In this document: one piece after another, positions 5,133 through 13,128 of the stretch | How positions within the stretch are numbered: the first letter of the stretch is position 1 | How the letters are laid out: the number at the start of each line of letters is the position of its first letter | DNA from: a virus | DNA: 27,874 nucleotides | Direction: 5' to 3' (one strand) | IMG/VR virus record: IMGVR_UViG_3300044613_001958 | Span: 1 to 27,874 of that record | The notes under the pieces: generated by a model | What the model was told of the DNA's origin: nothing | Seen by the model: only the letters and a program-made list of their open reading frames with translations | Database searches by the model: none | Position numbers and translations under genes: made by a program

Positions 5133-5163
5133 CAAAGATAGTAATTAAATTCAATCTCGCAAA
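5133..5163 (-). promoter_or_regulatory. Consensus Bacteroidota promoter in front of the lysis genes
   Basis: The minus strand has TTTG (5163-5160), exactly 19 bases, then TATCTTTG (5140-5133), a perfect fit to the Bacteroidota -33/-7 consensus. The first start codon is at 5109, about 24 bases downstream, after an A-rich leader. The -33 box lies in the last codons of the 49-aa gene. Confidence 0.75.
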
Positions 5164-5300
5164 CCTAACCAAACCAATACCGCCCCAAGCACCGTTTTAA
5201 CTGCCCTGCGATACTCGGCACGCATAACGATTACAAAGGCAACGGCTACAATGATAACCGCAATGAATGGCTTAACTATTGTTATTAGTTCGTTGCTCAT
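5151..5300 (-). CDS. Small membrane protein, 49 aa
   Basis: I chose ATG 5300 (MSNELITIVKPFIAVIIVAV); a longer frame starts at 5357 but its extra residues (RTRRTKLNWLNCR) lie inside the upstream gene and do not look natural. The protein has a strong membrane span, PFIAVIIVAVAFVIV, a short basic loop (RAEYRRAVK) and a weaker hydrophobic end (TVLGAVLVWLGL). Holin, antiholin or lysis-regulator are all possible. It overlaps the upstream holin-like gene by 29 bases. Confidence 0.6.
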   Translation of the reverse strand: MSNELITIVKPFIAVIIVAVAFVIVMRAEYRRAVKTVLGAVLVWLGLRD

Positions 5301-5550
5301 TCTGCAGTTTAGCCAATTCAATTTTGTTCTTCTTGTACGCAAGCCAACCGTTAACAATACCGAGAATGACCACGATTAGCGAACCGATTTTAATTGCCCA
5401 TTTGGTAAATTCATCCATATCAACTCCACTTGTGTACACCTCTACAAACAAAGTGGTTGTGCCTATAATTACTTGCAGTATAGCACCCATAATAGTACCG
5501 CCAAACAAGTCGGTAACTGTGCTATGCGCTTGCGCTATGTCTTGGTTCAT
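5272..5550 (-). CDS. Holin-like membrane protein, two TM segments, 92 aa
   Basis: Starts by ATGA overlap (5547-5550). After a polar N-terminus (MNQDIAQAHSTVTDLFGG) come two hydrophobic stretches, about residues 19-37 (TIMGAILQVIIGTTTLFVEV) and 52-70 (AIKIGSLIVVILGIVNGWLA), then a charged tail (YKKNKIELAKLQNEQRTNNN). Length, two spans and charged C-terminus fit a class II holin. It follows the fibre-like gene and a 52-aa gene and precedes another small membrane protein, so two or three genes share this role or act as holin and antiholin. Confidence 0.65.
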   Translation of the reverse strand: MNQDIAQAHSTVTDLFGGTIMGAILQVIIGTTTLFVEVYTSGVDMDEFTKWAIKIGSLIVVILGIVNGWLAYKKNKIELAKLQNEQRTNNNS

Positions 5551-5705
5551 AAAGTTTCAACTGCTGTTTTAAGTTCTTGCATTGTTCTATATTCGGTATC
5601 GGCAAGGTAAACATATCTAATTGAATGTTCAAGTTCGATATGGCATCCAACATCATCAACTTGCTCAAAGTAGTTGCTTGTTACTTTTAAATTGTATATT
5701 ATCAT
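5547..5705 (-). CDS. Hypothetical protein, 52 aa
   Basis: ATG 5705 overlaps the fibre gene stop as ATGA; a frame extending to 5789 would lie wholly within the fibre gene and is rejected. The product starts MIIYNLKVTSNYFEQVDDVG and continues HIELEHSIRYVYLADTEYRT, then a helical end (MQELKTAVETL). It resembles a short alpha/beta protein with no signal or membrane span. It is coupled on both sides, between fibre and holin-like gene, so it could be a fibre-assembly or lysis accessory protein. No family recognised. Confidence 0.65.
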   Translation of the reverse strand: MIIYNLKVTSNYFEQVDDVGCHIELEHSIRYVYLADTEYRTMQELKTAVETL

Positions 5706-7906
5706 GTTAAAGAAATTATATTGCAATTTGAACTGTCGCCAGTTGAAGCATTTTGTATGGCTACGATTAAGAAACCCGAAACAGTCCAATTAATTGCAGC
5801 CGTTGTTAATGCTGCTGCAACTGCACCGTAACAATTATTAGCAGCAGTTGTTGCGTTAAATACTTGTGTTCCATTGCCTGTTCCATCAGCAACTTCAATT
5901 CCTAAATGCCTAATTGTAAATTGCGTTGCAGTATTGTTTGACCCTGTGCTTGCAAGCAATATAGCCCCTGTTAATGATGCAGTTGTATTCCAATAAAGTC
6001 TAACCGTTGCACCACCTGCTGTACCTGTTTTTTTAATTTGAAAAAATACAATTGGAGCATCATTTGCCCCTCTTGCATTTGCTGATAACGTCAATGTTTT
6101 ACATAGTGTATTATTAGTTGTTCCAGTAACCGCAGTACCATCACCAACACTTGCAATTCTTGACAATGAATTTAACTGTGTTTGGATGTTACTTGTAACA
6201 CCATCTAAATAGCCAAATTCGGTATTGCTCACATTCGCATCAATGTCGGTTGCTGCTACTTGCCTTGCTGTCCATAAACCTGTTGTTGAATTATAAAACA
6301 ACCCATCTTTATTGCTTGGCGTTTGCGCACTTACATCATGCAATTCATCAAGTTCATAACCATTCTGCACTTTCACGTACATACGCCCCGCCGAACCTGA
6401 GCTTGCTTTAACCACGTAACCCAAATAAACTAAATGGTCGGGTGCGTATGGCTTTGTCTTTGTTACCGTTCCCGCTGTTGCACCCAAGTAAACAAAATCA
6501 CCATCTGCCCAAGTTGATGTAGGGAACAACGATAACCCATCCAACTGCCCTTGAACAATTATAATGCCTCTTTGATTGGCTGCAATGCTTGATGTTACAA
6601 CTATACCAATTGTTTGAGCGGATGTAGTGTCACTTTGATTTGATGCTAATTTAACTGTAATTCTATCGCCCTGCCCACCAAAAACATACACCGCTTGCCC
6701 TTTGGTAATTGTAGTGCTTGTTTCAGCATTGGTAACGTATGCAAACAAGCTATTAGGTGAAGTACCTATACATTGAAAACCGTTAAGAGTTGAGTTGAAT
6801 ATACAAAGCATTTCGCCACCATCCCATATATCGCCACCAATCAAAGCACCATCGTTATTGCGGTATAGTGTTTTTGCCCCAAGCGTGTTAATGTTCAACG
6901 TTGCTGCCGTTGTGTTTCCGTTAGTAAATCGTATTAAGTAGGTATCGCCATCGGCATAACCTGTAACGCCCACTATTGTTGTTGTGTATGTATCTGTACC
7001 CGCTGCCGTTGCCTTTGTGATACCGCCACTTGTTAAATCACTCAACATTGCAAAGGTTTGAGTTCCTGCGGGTTTATCTGGCAGTTCAAAAATAACAGTT
7101 TCGTCTAATGTTGGTGAAGCGATAGTAGCTGCACCGCCTAATGGGTTTATAATACGCACGTAACTTGCAGCAACATGCACTTCATCACCTCCCCCATCAT
7201 CAATCCTAATTTCGCCTGTCGCTACACTCCCCGCATCTAACACTTGTTGTAAGTCGGGGGTGAAAACCGTAAACGTATCAGTTGCTAAAACATACGTGCC
7301 ACTTTCGCCTGTATCTAAATTCAATACACCATCATCAATAGTAGTTGATGTTTTGCCTTTTGTCAATAATTGACCTGCTGCGGCATTCGTTACAACATAA
7401 AACGTTGTTGTACTTATACCGCTTGTTGAACCTAATGTTATTAAAGCAGCATTTGTAATGTAAACAATGTTGGCATTGCCTGTGCTTACAATTGGGTTGA
7501 AACTATCGGTAACAATATCATACGTTCCAATTTCGCCTGTGTTGGCATCTATACCGAATTGATATAAAGTAATATTGCTATCAGCGCAAACCAATATGAT
7601 TTTACTTGCACCAACGGCATCGTTAATTTGATAAAATTTATAACCTACTGCTAAATTATTAGTAAGCAATGTTTGCAAGTTAGCACGTGATATATTTTCG
7701 TTGTAATAAGAGGAAAACATCGCACCGTTTCCATCAAGTCCAACATAACCATTGGCTTGGTCTTTATCGGATATAATATTCGGTGATGAGTCAAGTAGGT
7801 TTACAAATCTATCCTGCGCGTTTTGGCCTGTGATATAATTAATAACATTATTGAAAATGTTACTTGTAATATCTATGAGCATCTGCGCCCTGTTCTTTTG
7901 CGCCAT
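5702..7906 (-). CDS. Fibre-like structural protein, candidate receptor-binding protein, 734 aa
   Basis: This long protein is almost without Cys and Lys and is very rich in Thr, Gly, Asn, Ala and Ser, the composition of extended beta-structured virion proteins. An internal repeat is visible: NTGEIGTYDIVTDSFN (about residues 122-137) and DTGESGTYVLATDTFT (198-213). Other fibre-type signatures are FAMLSDLTSGG, the block EFGYLDGVTSNIQTQLNS (common in phage tail and baseplate fibres) and LHDVSAQTPSNKDGLFYNST. The C-terminal 120 residues (from about RIASVGDGTAVTG) look like a jelly-roll head. It follows the tail-tube paralogues and precedes the lysis genes, so it may bind the host receptor or decorate the virion. 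No enzymatic motif seen. Confidence 0.7.
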   Translation of the reverse strand: MAQKNRAQMLIDITSNIFNNVINYITGQNAQDRFVNLLDSSPNIISDKDQANGYVGLDGNGAMFSSYYNENISRANLQTLLTNNLAVGYKFYQINDAVGASKIILVCADSNITLYQFGIDANTGEIGTYDIVTDSFNPIVSTGNANIVYITNAALITLGSTSGISTTTFYVVTNAAAGQLLTKGKTSTTIDDGVLNLDTGESGTYVLATDTFTVFTPDLQQVLDAGSVATGEIRIDDGGGDEVHVAASYVRIINPLGGAATIASPTLDETVIFELPDKPAGTQTFAMLSDLTSGGITKATAAGTDTYTTTIVGVTGYADGDTYLIRFTNGNTTAATLNINTLGAKTLYRNNDGALIGGDIWDGGEMLCIFNSTLNGFQCIGTSPNSLFAYVTNAETSTTITKGQAVYVFGGQGDRITVKLASNQSDTTSAQTIGIVVTSSIAANQRGIIIVQGQLDGLSLFPTSTWADGDFVYLGATAGTVTKTKPYAPDHLVYLGYVVKASSGSAGRMYVKVQNGYELDELHDVSAQTPSNKDGLFYNSTTGLWTARQVAATDIDANVSNTEFGYLDGVTSNIQTQLNSLSRIASVGDGTAVTGTTNNTLCKTLTLSANARGANDAPIVFFQIKKTGTAGGATVRLYWNTTASLTGAILLASTGSNNTATQFTIRHLGIEVADGTGNGTQVFNATTAANNCYGAVAAALTTAAINWTVSGFLIVAIQNASTGDSSNCNIISLT

Positions 7907-7908
7907 AA

Positions 7909-8502
7909 TTAAGGAATATCAAATGAGTCATCAAAGCTATTGTCAAATGAAGCACCGTAAACATTTGTGCTGATGTTGCAAACAAACACATTATCGGGTT
8001 TCAAATATTGTTCTGGCATCAAATCATGTGTCCATGATGCCGTTATTGTGTACAAAATATCATCTTTTAAACTGTTTTTAATCGGCATGTTTACCGTTAA
8101 ATTACAAGTTCTTTGCGCTAAATGTACTAATGTTTCTGTGATGAATGCCATGTAGTAATTCCTACTGCCATTTATCGCATTATAATGATTTATATTGCCA
8201 TAAAAGTCAGGGTCTTGATAGGTTACAACATGCTTCAAAGCCACAAGTGTTTCTTCACTATATCCGAAGCCACGGCCATTTATCGGCTCGGCATTGTATT
8301 CGCCATTGGTTTCGGGCAACAATACAATCATGCCCAAGTTGACACCTGCCTGCCAAACAACAGGGTTTTCGGGGTCAATTGCAACTTGATTATAAAACGA
8401 TTTGTGTATCAAAGCAACACCACGCACGCGCCCCATTTCGGCCTCACATGTGCATGATTGATGCGTTGGTATTTCGTTGCAGTTACTTGGATAGTATGCC
8501 AT
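7909..8502 (-). CDS. Virion protein, probable tail-tube protein, paralogue B, 197 aa
   Basis: The N-terminus MAYYPSNCNEIPTHQSCTCE matches that of the upstream neighbour (MAYYPSGC). The two share further positions: GRVRGVALIHK against SRVRSVAFVNK, a WQAGV/WNAGI block, GE(Y/F) followed by GFGYSEE/GQGYGDTEE, a DPDFYGN/DPNYVGN block and NGSRNYYMAF/KNTRNFHVAF. This copy carries an extra C-terminal tail (GASFDNSFDDSFDIP). Their place after connector genes suggests major tail or tail-tube proteins; tandem duplication with divergence would allow one tube protein plus one decorating or specialised copy. Four Cys near the N-terminus could bind metal or make disulfides. Confidence 0.65.
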   Translation of the reverse strand: MAYYPSNCNEIPTHQSCTCEAEMGRVRGVALIHKSFYNQVAIDPENPVVWQAGVNLGMIVLLPETNGEYNAEPINGRGFGYSEETLVALKHVVTYQDPDFYGNINHYNAINGSRNYYMAFITETLVHLAQRTCNLTVNMPIKNSLKDDILYTITASWTHDLMPEQYLKPDNVFVCNISTNVYGASFDNSFDDSFDIP

Positions 8503-8516
8503 TGTTTGTTAAATTA

Positions 8517-8545
8517 ATGATGAAACCTTACGGGGTTTCAATCAT
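8517..8545. promoter_or_regulatory. Hairpin between the two tail-tube paralogues
   Basis: ATGATGAAACC (8517-8527) pairs with GGTTTCA-A-TCAT (8534-8545), giving 11 base pairs with one bulged base and a 6-base loop, in the 48-base gap between the paralogues. No T run follows on the minus strand, so it is weak as a terminator. It could be an RNA-processing or stability element that sets different levels of the two proteins. Confidence 0.45.
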
Positions 8546-8550
8546 GTTAG

Positions 8551-9093
8551 TTAAGGAACATAACAAGTAAACACACTTGATGGTGACTCAACTTCAGCAG
8601 GGAAGTTTTCGCTTGTCCACTTAACCTCGTAATCCCATGTGCGCTCCAATTTCAAATCGTTTGCGATTGGGTTTTTAGGCACAATAGTGCAAGGTTCATC
8701 ACTGATTGCAAGCACGGTTTCGCTTCTAAACGCTACGTGAAAGTTGCGTGTGTTCTTAATCGTGTTTGCGTGTGGTTGATTACCAACATAGTTAGGGTCT
8801 TTGAATGTCAACATAAAAGTGTAGCTGTTTAGCTGCTCTTCTGTATCTCCATAACCTTGCCCCATGTTTGGTGTTCCACCATCAAATTCACCTTGAACCT
8901 CTGGGTAAATGTAAATATCGCCCGAAGCAATACCGGCATTCCACAATGCAACATCTTCTAAATCTGTTATCAATGTTGGATAGTATTGCTTATTAACGAA
9001 TGCAACTGAACGAACGCGCGATAATTCAACGCCACACGTTCCGCATATATGGTCTGCGATGCTTGTATCGCAACCTGATGGATAGTAAGCCAT
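8551..9093 (-). CDS. Virion protein, probable tail-tube protein, paralogue A, 180 aa
   Basis: First of two tandem paralogues. It starts MAYYPSGCDTSIADHICGTC and continues GVELSRVRSVAFVNKQYYPT; the blocks shared with the copy at 7909-8502 run to about residue 125. The N-terminus has C8, then CGTC (17-20). Mixed beta pattern throughout and a Cys near the C-terminus (SVFTCYVP). The start codon follows TTAATTAACT without a Shine-Dalgarno site. The position after the connector and terminator candidates supports a tail-tube role, but no family could be named. Confidence 0.65.
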   Translation of the reverse strand: MAYYPSGCDTSIADHICGTCGVELSRVRSVAFVNKQYYPTLITDLEDVALWNAGIASGDIYIYPEVQGEFDGGTPNMGQGYGDTEEQLNSYTFMLTFKDPNYVGNQPHANTIKNTRNFHVAFRSETVLAISDEPCTIVPKNPIANDLKLERTWDYEVKWTSENFPAEVESPSSVFTCYVP

Positions 9094-9111
9094 AGTTAAT
9101 TAATTTTTAGT

Positions 9112-9663
9112 TTAACAATCGCAAAAAGTTTGACAACCTCTACGATATGTTGATTTAATTGTGTATCGGACTGCAATCAGTCCATATTGACCCCCAACTC
9201 TCACTTGGGCATCCGTACATTCTTCTTTGAATACAACATTGCTGTTCATCTCTGTACTTGTTACCTCGATAGTGCAACCGAATATCTGCAAACTCTCACA
9301 TATTGCTTTACTCATTACACTTGGAAGCGCAGTTACAAACCAATCTTTGATTGTTTCAAAGTTGATTAATGCACGTGTGAATATTATTAATTGAACAGGT
9401 GTTGTTTCCTCTACCTTGTCCATTTTGTTACCGTAATCAAACTCCATTGCATTGAAGCTACTTGATGAGGTTCTATGATACCAACTGATTTTAAATTGGT
9501 CTTGTAAGAATGGATTTATGATGTTTTCGCCATCGATAACGCCCGGGTATTTTTTATCGCCATCATAATAAAAGTCAGCCATGCCGAATGCCTTTCTATT
9601 CTCAATTTGAATAGCTGCAACAAGTGCCTTATCAATTTCGGTTATGATTGCTTTATTATTCAT
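9112..9663 (-). CDS. Neck/tail-terminator candidate virion protein, 183 aa
   Basis: The start is set at ATG 9663, which overlaps the stop of the previous gene as TAATG; a frame reaching 9741 would lie inside that gene. The protein starts MNNKAIITEIDKALVAAIQI (helix) and then has a mixed alpha/beta body with FQYDGDK-type loops, a helix around TIKDWFVTALPSVMSKAICE, and a Cys cluster at the very end (CQTFCDC). Between the gpS/HK97-gp10-like protein and the tail-tube paralogues one expects the tail terminator, so that is the positional guess. No motif proves it. Confidence 0.55.
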   Translation of the reverse strand: MNNKAIITEIDKALVAAIQIENRKAFGMADFYYDGDKKYPGVIDGENIINPFLQDQFKISWYHRTSSSSFNAMEFDYGNKMDKVEETTPVQLIIFTRALINFETIKDWFVTALPSVMSKAICESLQIFGCTIEVTSTEMNSNVVFKEECTDAQVRVGGQYGLIAVRYTIKSTYRRGCQTFCDC

Positions 9664-10103
9664 TATGATTTTATCAATGCTATTGCAGTTTCTTCTGCAA
9701 CTATACGTGTAATATCTTGCTCCTTTTCGGTAAGCAACCAAATATCGCCATATTTTTCTTCTAAATGTGTAATTTTCTCATCATTGCTTGGTGATGTGTT
9801 GCCTATTGTGTAACCGTTTTCAGTCGCTTTCAATGTGTAACCATTTTCAAGTTCACGTGTCAATGATGCCACAACATTCTTATCGGCAGTTCTATTGTAA
9901 CGCTCGCGCACTTTCATGTATGAATTTGAATAAGTGCCAATCTTTGCGCCCTTGCTGTCCAATCCCTCAACATGTATGCGATTTCTTAACTCGGGCAACA
10001 CAGCCAATGCAGCAGCACGTGATATTGTTTCGGGGTTATCCAACTCACGAAACTTTGATAATATCGTGCCAATTACGAATGGTATGTTGCTTGTTATCTC
10101 CAT
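9663..10103 (-). CDS. Neck or tail-completion protein candidate, 146 aa
   Basis: The protein starts MEITSNIPFVIGTILSKFRE and contains LPELRNRIHVEGLDSKGAKI followed by TYSNSYMKVRERYN. This LR-RIH-EG-D--G--IG-YS--Y---R pattern is typical of small virion proteins that join head and tail (gpS-like virion morphogenesis and HK97 gp10-like proteins). The C-terminal half is helical (LTEKEQDITRIVAEETAIAL). It is coupled to the next gene (TAATG) and overlaps the last base of the previous one. The general class is likely; the exact position in the neck is not known. Confidence 0.6.
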   Translation of the reverse strand: MEITSNIPFVIGTILSKFRELDNPETISRAAALAVLPELRNRIHVEGLDSKGAKIGTYSNSYMKVRERYNRTADKNVVASLTRELENGYTLKATENGYTIGNTSPSNDEKITHLEEKYGDIWLLTEKEQDITRIVAEETAIALIKS

Positions 10104-11113
10104 TAAGGTATTTGACTAAAAACTTGTACTAAACTGTTGCACTCCAAACACGCATCACACTCAAACTTTAAGCCACCTAATGCGTTCTTTAATGCTTCCT
10201 CATAACGTACATTATAAAGATTAATTAACTCCTTGGCTTCTTCACGTTTGATTGATGTGTAAAAGTTCACACGCTCGGAGTAAAGTCGTTCTTCTAAAAA
10301 TTCAATGCCTAATAAATACCAATATGCTTCGGCAAATAATAGTCTATTGTTGCATACAGCAGCGTTATATGAGCAACCGAGTGTTACTGTTGCACGTAAA
10401 CTATTAATGGTGTTATTTTGAACGTAATTGCCGTTGCTTTCTGCAAAGCCGTAAATGTAACCGCATTCATCTAACCCATAGCAATCATAAAAACATGATT
10501 GAAAGTTAGCATTGACATCTGTTGTCAAGTAGCTTACTCCATTGATATCCGTATCTGTGAACGCAATACCAAGCAAAGCGCAATTAAATTCTTTTAATAT
10601 AGTGATTTCATTCCAACCCAATGACAAGTCAGCCATTGTTAAGGTCTTTGTGAATAATACTTCCTTTGTTAAGTAGTTGATAAATTCAATATCAACAGTT
10701 GTGGCCGTGTTTGTGGCCGATTTATAAAATGATATTCTATCAACTTGCAATGTTTGAAATGGACTAATAACCCAATTCTCATTCAATGACCATGCTTGCA
10801 TAAACAATATGCCCTTATAAACATCATCACTTATGGCATTCGTTTCGGGAGTGCCTGTTACCGATACCGTTCTACGCACACGTTTAATATCATAACGTGT
10901 TGACATTGCAGAAATGATTTGGTTTTTAATACGTGCTTCGGCACGCTCATTGATGGCATTCCATACGCCAATATAATTTACTTGCTCACTATTCGCTACT
11001 TGCTCAAATGATTTTAATGAAATGCCGGGCAGGCTGTTCAAAGAATAAACAGCCTGCGGCACTTCTGTAATTGAGCAACCCTTAAGTTTTACAATTCCAT
11101 CAAAGCAACTCAT
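10103..11113 (-). CDS. Cys-rich structural protein downstream of major capsid, head-tail connector candidate, 336 aa
   Basis: This gene follows the major capsid gene by 4 bases, the usual place of a head-completion or connector gene. The N-terminal 110 residues are helical with basic stretches (NERAEARIKNQIISAMSTRY). The middle (about 120-235) is beta-rich like a carbohydrate-binding or jelly-roll domain (RISFYKSATNTATTVDIEFI, SLGWNEITIL). The C-terminal 80 residues are helical with the Cys cluster CDACLEC near the end. About a dozen Cys residues is unusual for a cytoplasmically assembled protein. No family recognised. Confidence 0.55.
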   Translation of the reverse strand: MSCFDGIVKLKGCSITEVPQAVYSLNSLPGISLKSFEQVANSEQVNYIGVWNAINERAEARIKNQIISAMSTRYDIKRVRRTVSVTGTPETNAISDDVYKGILFMQAWSLNENWVISPFQTLQVDRISFYKSATNTATTVDIEFINYLTKEVLFTKTLTMADLSLGWNEITILKEFNCALLGIAFTDTDINGVSYLTTDVNANFQSCFYDCYGLDECGYIYGFAESNGNYVQNNTINSLRATVTLGCSYNAAVCNNRLLFAEAYWYLLGIEFLEERLYSERVNFYTSIKREEAKELINLYNVRYEEALKNALGGLKFECDACLECNSLVQVFSQIP

Positions 11114-11117
11114 TCAA

Positions 11118-12230
11118 TTAAGAGTTAGTTGCGGTGTAACGTAAACTTCCATTGTTGCCTGTTAAACGGTCAGTTGCTTGGTAAGCATCCGATGGTACTT
11201 GCCACAAAGCAAAACGCTTGCTCATGATTAATGAGTAACCTGCGCCAAGCGTAGTTTCTTCGTAACCAACGGTTGTTTCTTGCGGACAATCGATTTCTTT
11301 TAATTGGAAGTCGATGTTAAGCATACCTAACATGCCATCAGCACCCGGCAAGTTCAAAGGAACAGCCATGTTCCAGAAGGTTGATGTGCCTAATTTCTTT
11401 GCACGGAAACCTCTGTAACGGTCAAGTTCAACAAGTCCGAAAGTACCTGGTTGGAATACTCCGAATTGGTTTGAACCCCATGATGATGCAGCATAAAGGT
11501 CATGATACCATTCAATGTTACCTGCGGCAGCGTTGTTGTTCAATTGAGCATACTGTGTCATTGCACCGTTTGCTGCTTGTATCATTGCGCTGTTCACAAG
11601 TCCGCTACCAATTACGATTGGCTTACCCATTCCCTCGTTAACGGCATAATCGGATAGCACCTTTGTCCATCCCTCGTTAAATAAGTTAACGGTGTTGTCA
11701 TCGTTAAAGTTAACGGTAACAGAAGAGTTGTTGCCTGTTACGGCATTCGTTCCCCATACTACTTGACCTAACAAAGTTTGGTCGATTTTACCAACAAATC
11801 CATTCATTGCGGCCATCAAACCTGCAAGGTGTTCTTGCATAAATGGTGTTGGTGCTGAACCGATTTGAACGGTTGCAGATGCTTCATCACAGTAACGTGC
11901 AATTGTAGCATCATCAAAGTGTAAACCAAACTTCACAATCGAAGTTGTGTCGATGGTAACTTCATCGTATGCCTGTACTAAATCAACATCGCAGTTGTCG
12001 CTTGTTGACATTTGAGCAGGTACGGTTCTGTTGTAATACTTCAAGCGCAAGTCCTTAATGTGGCCTGCTGTGTTTGCCAAAGACAAAGCATCTTGAATTG
12101 GGGTTGCTTGTGCGCCTTTTTCCAAAGTTGCACGTAATAAACCGCTCGGAGTAACTTTATGCTCGGGAGCGTTTTCGCCTATCACAAATTTCATGTGCAT
12201 AAGCATTGCGGGACAATATCCTAAAGCCAT
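11118..12230 (-). CDS. Major capsid protein candidate, 370 aa
   Basis: Length, position (portal, MuF protein, scaffold, then this gene) and composition fit an HK97-fold major capsid protein. Visible stretches include an N-terminal arm (GENAPEHKVTPSGLLRATLE), a long alpha/beta body with VPAQMSTSDNCDVD, TTSIVKFGLHFDDATIARYC and helix PFMQEHLAGLMAAMNGFVGK, and an ordered C-terminal region (YRGFRAKKLGTSTFWNMAVP, TLGAGYSLIMSKRFALWQVP). It has no scaffold fusion; the scaffold is a separate upstream gene. A TTG-N22-TATCTTTG box inside the scaffold gene (12446-12478) may add transcription, unproven. Confidence 0.78.
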   Translation of the reverse strand: MALGYCPAMLMHMKFVIGENAPEHKVTPSGLLRATLEKGAQATPIQDALSLANTAGHIKDLRLKYYNRTVPAQMSTSDNCDVDLVQAYDEVTIDTTSIVKFGLHFDDATIARYCDEASATVQIGSAPTPFMQEHLAGLMAAMNGFVGKIDQTLLGQVVWGTNAVTGNNSSVTVNFNDDNTVNLFNEGWTKVLSDYAVNEGMGKPIVIGSGLVNSAMIQAANGAMTQYAQLNNNAAAGNIEWYHDLYAASSWGSNQFGVFQPGTFGLVELDRYRGFRAKKLGTSTFWNMAVPLNLPGADGMLGMLNIDFQLKEIDCPQETTVGYEETTLGAGYSLIMSKRFALWQVPSDAYQATDRLTGNNGSLRYTATNS

Positions 12231-12254
12231 TGTAAATTATTGTTTTTATTGCTG

Positions 12255-13103
12255 CTACTTAAAGCCATCAAGTGCTTTCTCTATGTCAGCCATTGCGGAG
12301 TTGGCAGCGTTGTTAAGTTTTGGTGTTTGACCACCTTGTGTCGGCTTCGGCTGTGCTTGACTTCCTGCGCCATTTACTTTTATAAACTTATTGTCGGCCA
12401 AGGCCATGTTTGTGAGAGTGTCAAGGTCGAGTTCCTTTCCGTTGTCAAAGATAAACATTTTTTCATCATCTTTTGCAACTAATTTTAATTTTCCTTCAAT
12501 TCTTTTTACAGTTGCATTTTTTTCGGATAGCTTTTTGTTCAAAAATTCACGTGCAATCCTACGTTCAACATCTGCATCGAATTGACCGGGCAATGGTTTT
12601 GAACCGATAATCGCATCGATTTCTTGCTCTGTAAACCTTTGCTCATACTCATTACGCACGCTATTAACCGCTTCATCACGCTCACGTTGTTGTTGTGATA
12701 GCATTTGGTTAAGTTCATTGATTTTCTGCTTCAATTCAGCATCATTCGACTTTGTTTGTGGCTTCGTAGCCGCAATGGCTGCGATTGCTCTTTCAATCTT
12801 TTCAAATGTGTTTTTGTTTTCGCTTATTGCCCTTGCATCATCCTCACTAACACCGTTGTCTTTTAGCCACGTTTCAACCTTTTTGTTGAATGGGTCAAGG
12901 GCGTTACCGTAATAATGCGCTTTTAATGTTGGATTGTGTTTCGCTTCATCAATTGTAAGCAATGTTGGTAGTGCTTCCTTTACCTTATCGGGTACTTCAA
13001 ACGCTACTCCCTTGTTTTGCACGATTAAATTAAACTCATCAGTGCCTTGTGCGATGCCGATTTTCGGCAACAATTGTTCTAATATTTCAGCTAATAATGC
13101 CAT
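12255..13103 (-). CDS. Capsid scaffolding protein candidate, 282 aa
   Basis: The protein is highly charged and mostly helical, with a coiled-coil centre (about residues 118-160: DAELKQKINELNQMLSQQQR, ERDEAVNSVRNEYEQRF), a low-complexity Gln/Pro/Asn-rich stretch near the end (GSQAQPKPTQGGQTPKLNN) and a short helical C-terminus (MADIEKALDGFK). That layout, coming directly before the major capsid gene, is the standard picture of a phage scaffolding protein that templates the procapsid and is then removed; a C-terminal helix commonly binds the coat protein. No protease motif is visible. Confidence 0.7.
   Translation of the reverse strand: MALLAEILEQLLPKIGIAQGTDEFNLIVQNKGVAFEVPDKVKEALPTLLTIDEAKHNPTLKAHYYGNALDPFNKKVETWLKDNGVSEDDARAISENKNTFEKIERAIAAIAATKPQTKSNDAELKQKINELNQMLSQQQRERDEAVNSVRNEYEQRFTEQEIDAIIGSKPLPGQFDADVERRIAREFLNKKLSEKNATVKRIEGKLKLVAKDDEKMFIFDNGKELDLDTLTNMALADNKFIKVNGAGSQAQPKPTQGGQTPKLNNAANSAMADIEKALDGFK
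12446..12478 (-). promoter_or_regulatory. Possible internal promoter ahead of the major capsid gene
   Basis: On the minus strand TTG (12478-12476) is followed after 22 bases by TATCTTTG (12453-12446), inside the scaffold coding region and about 215 bases upstream of the major capsid start. The spacing is within the 17-23 range described for Bacteroidota but longer than the usual 19, and the match could be chance. Confidence 0.3.
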
Positions 13104-13128
13104 GTTGTTATGTTTTTTAAATGATTAA

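Noticed and set aside
5706-5789. Longer N-terminus for the 52-aa protein (start at 5789).
   Set aside because: It lies inside the fibre gene and the ATGA overlap at 5702-5705 gives a natural start.
9664-9741. Longer N-terminus for the 9112-9663 protein (start at 9741).
   Set aside because: The extra codons lie wholly in the preceding gene, while ATG 9663 has a clean TAATG coupling.
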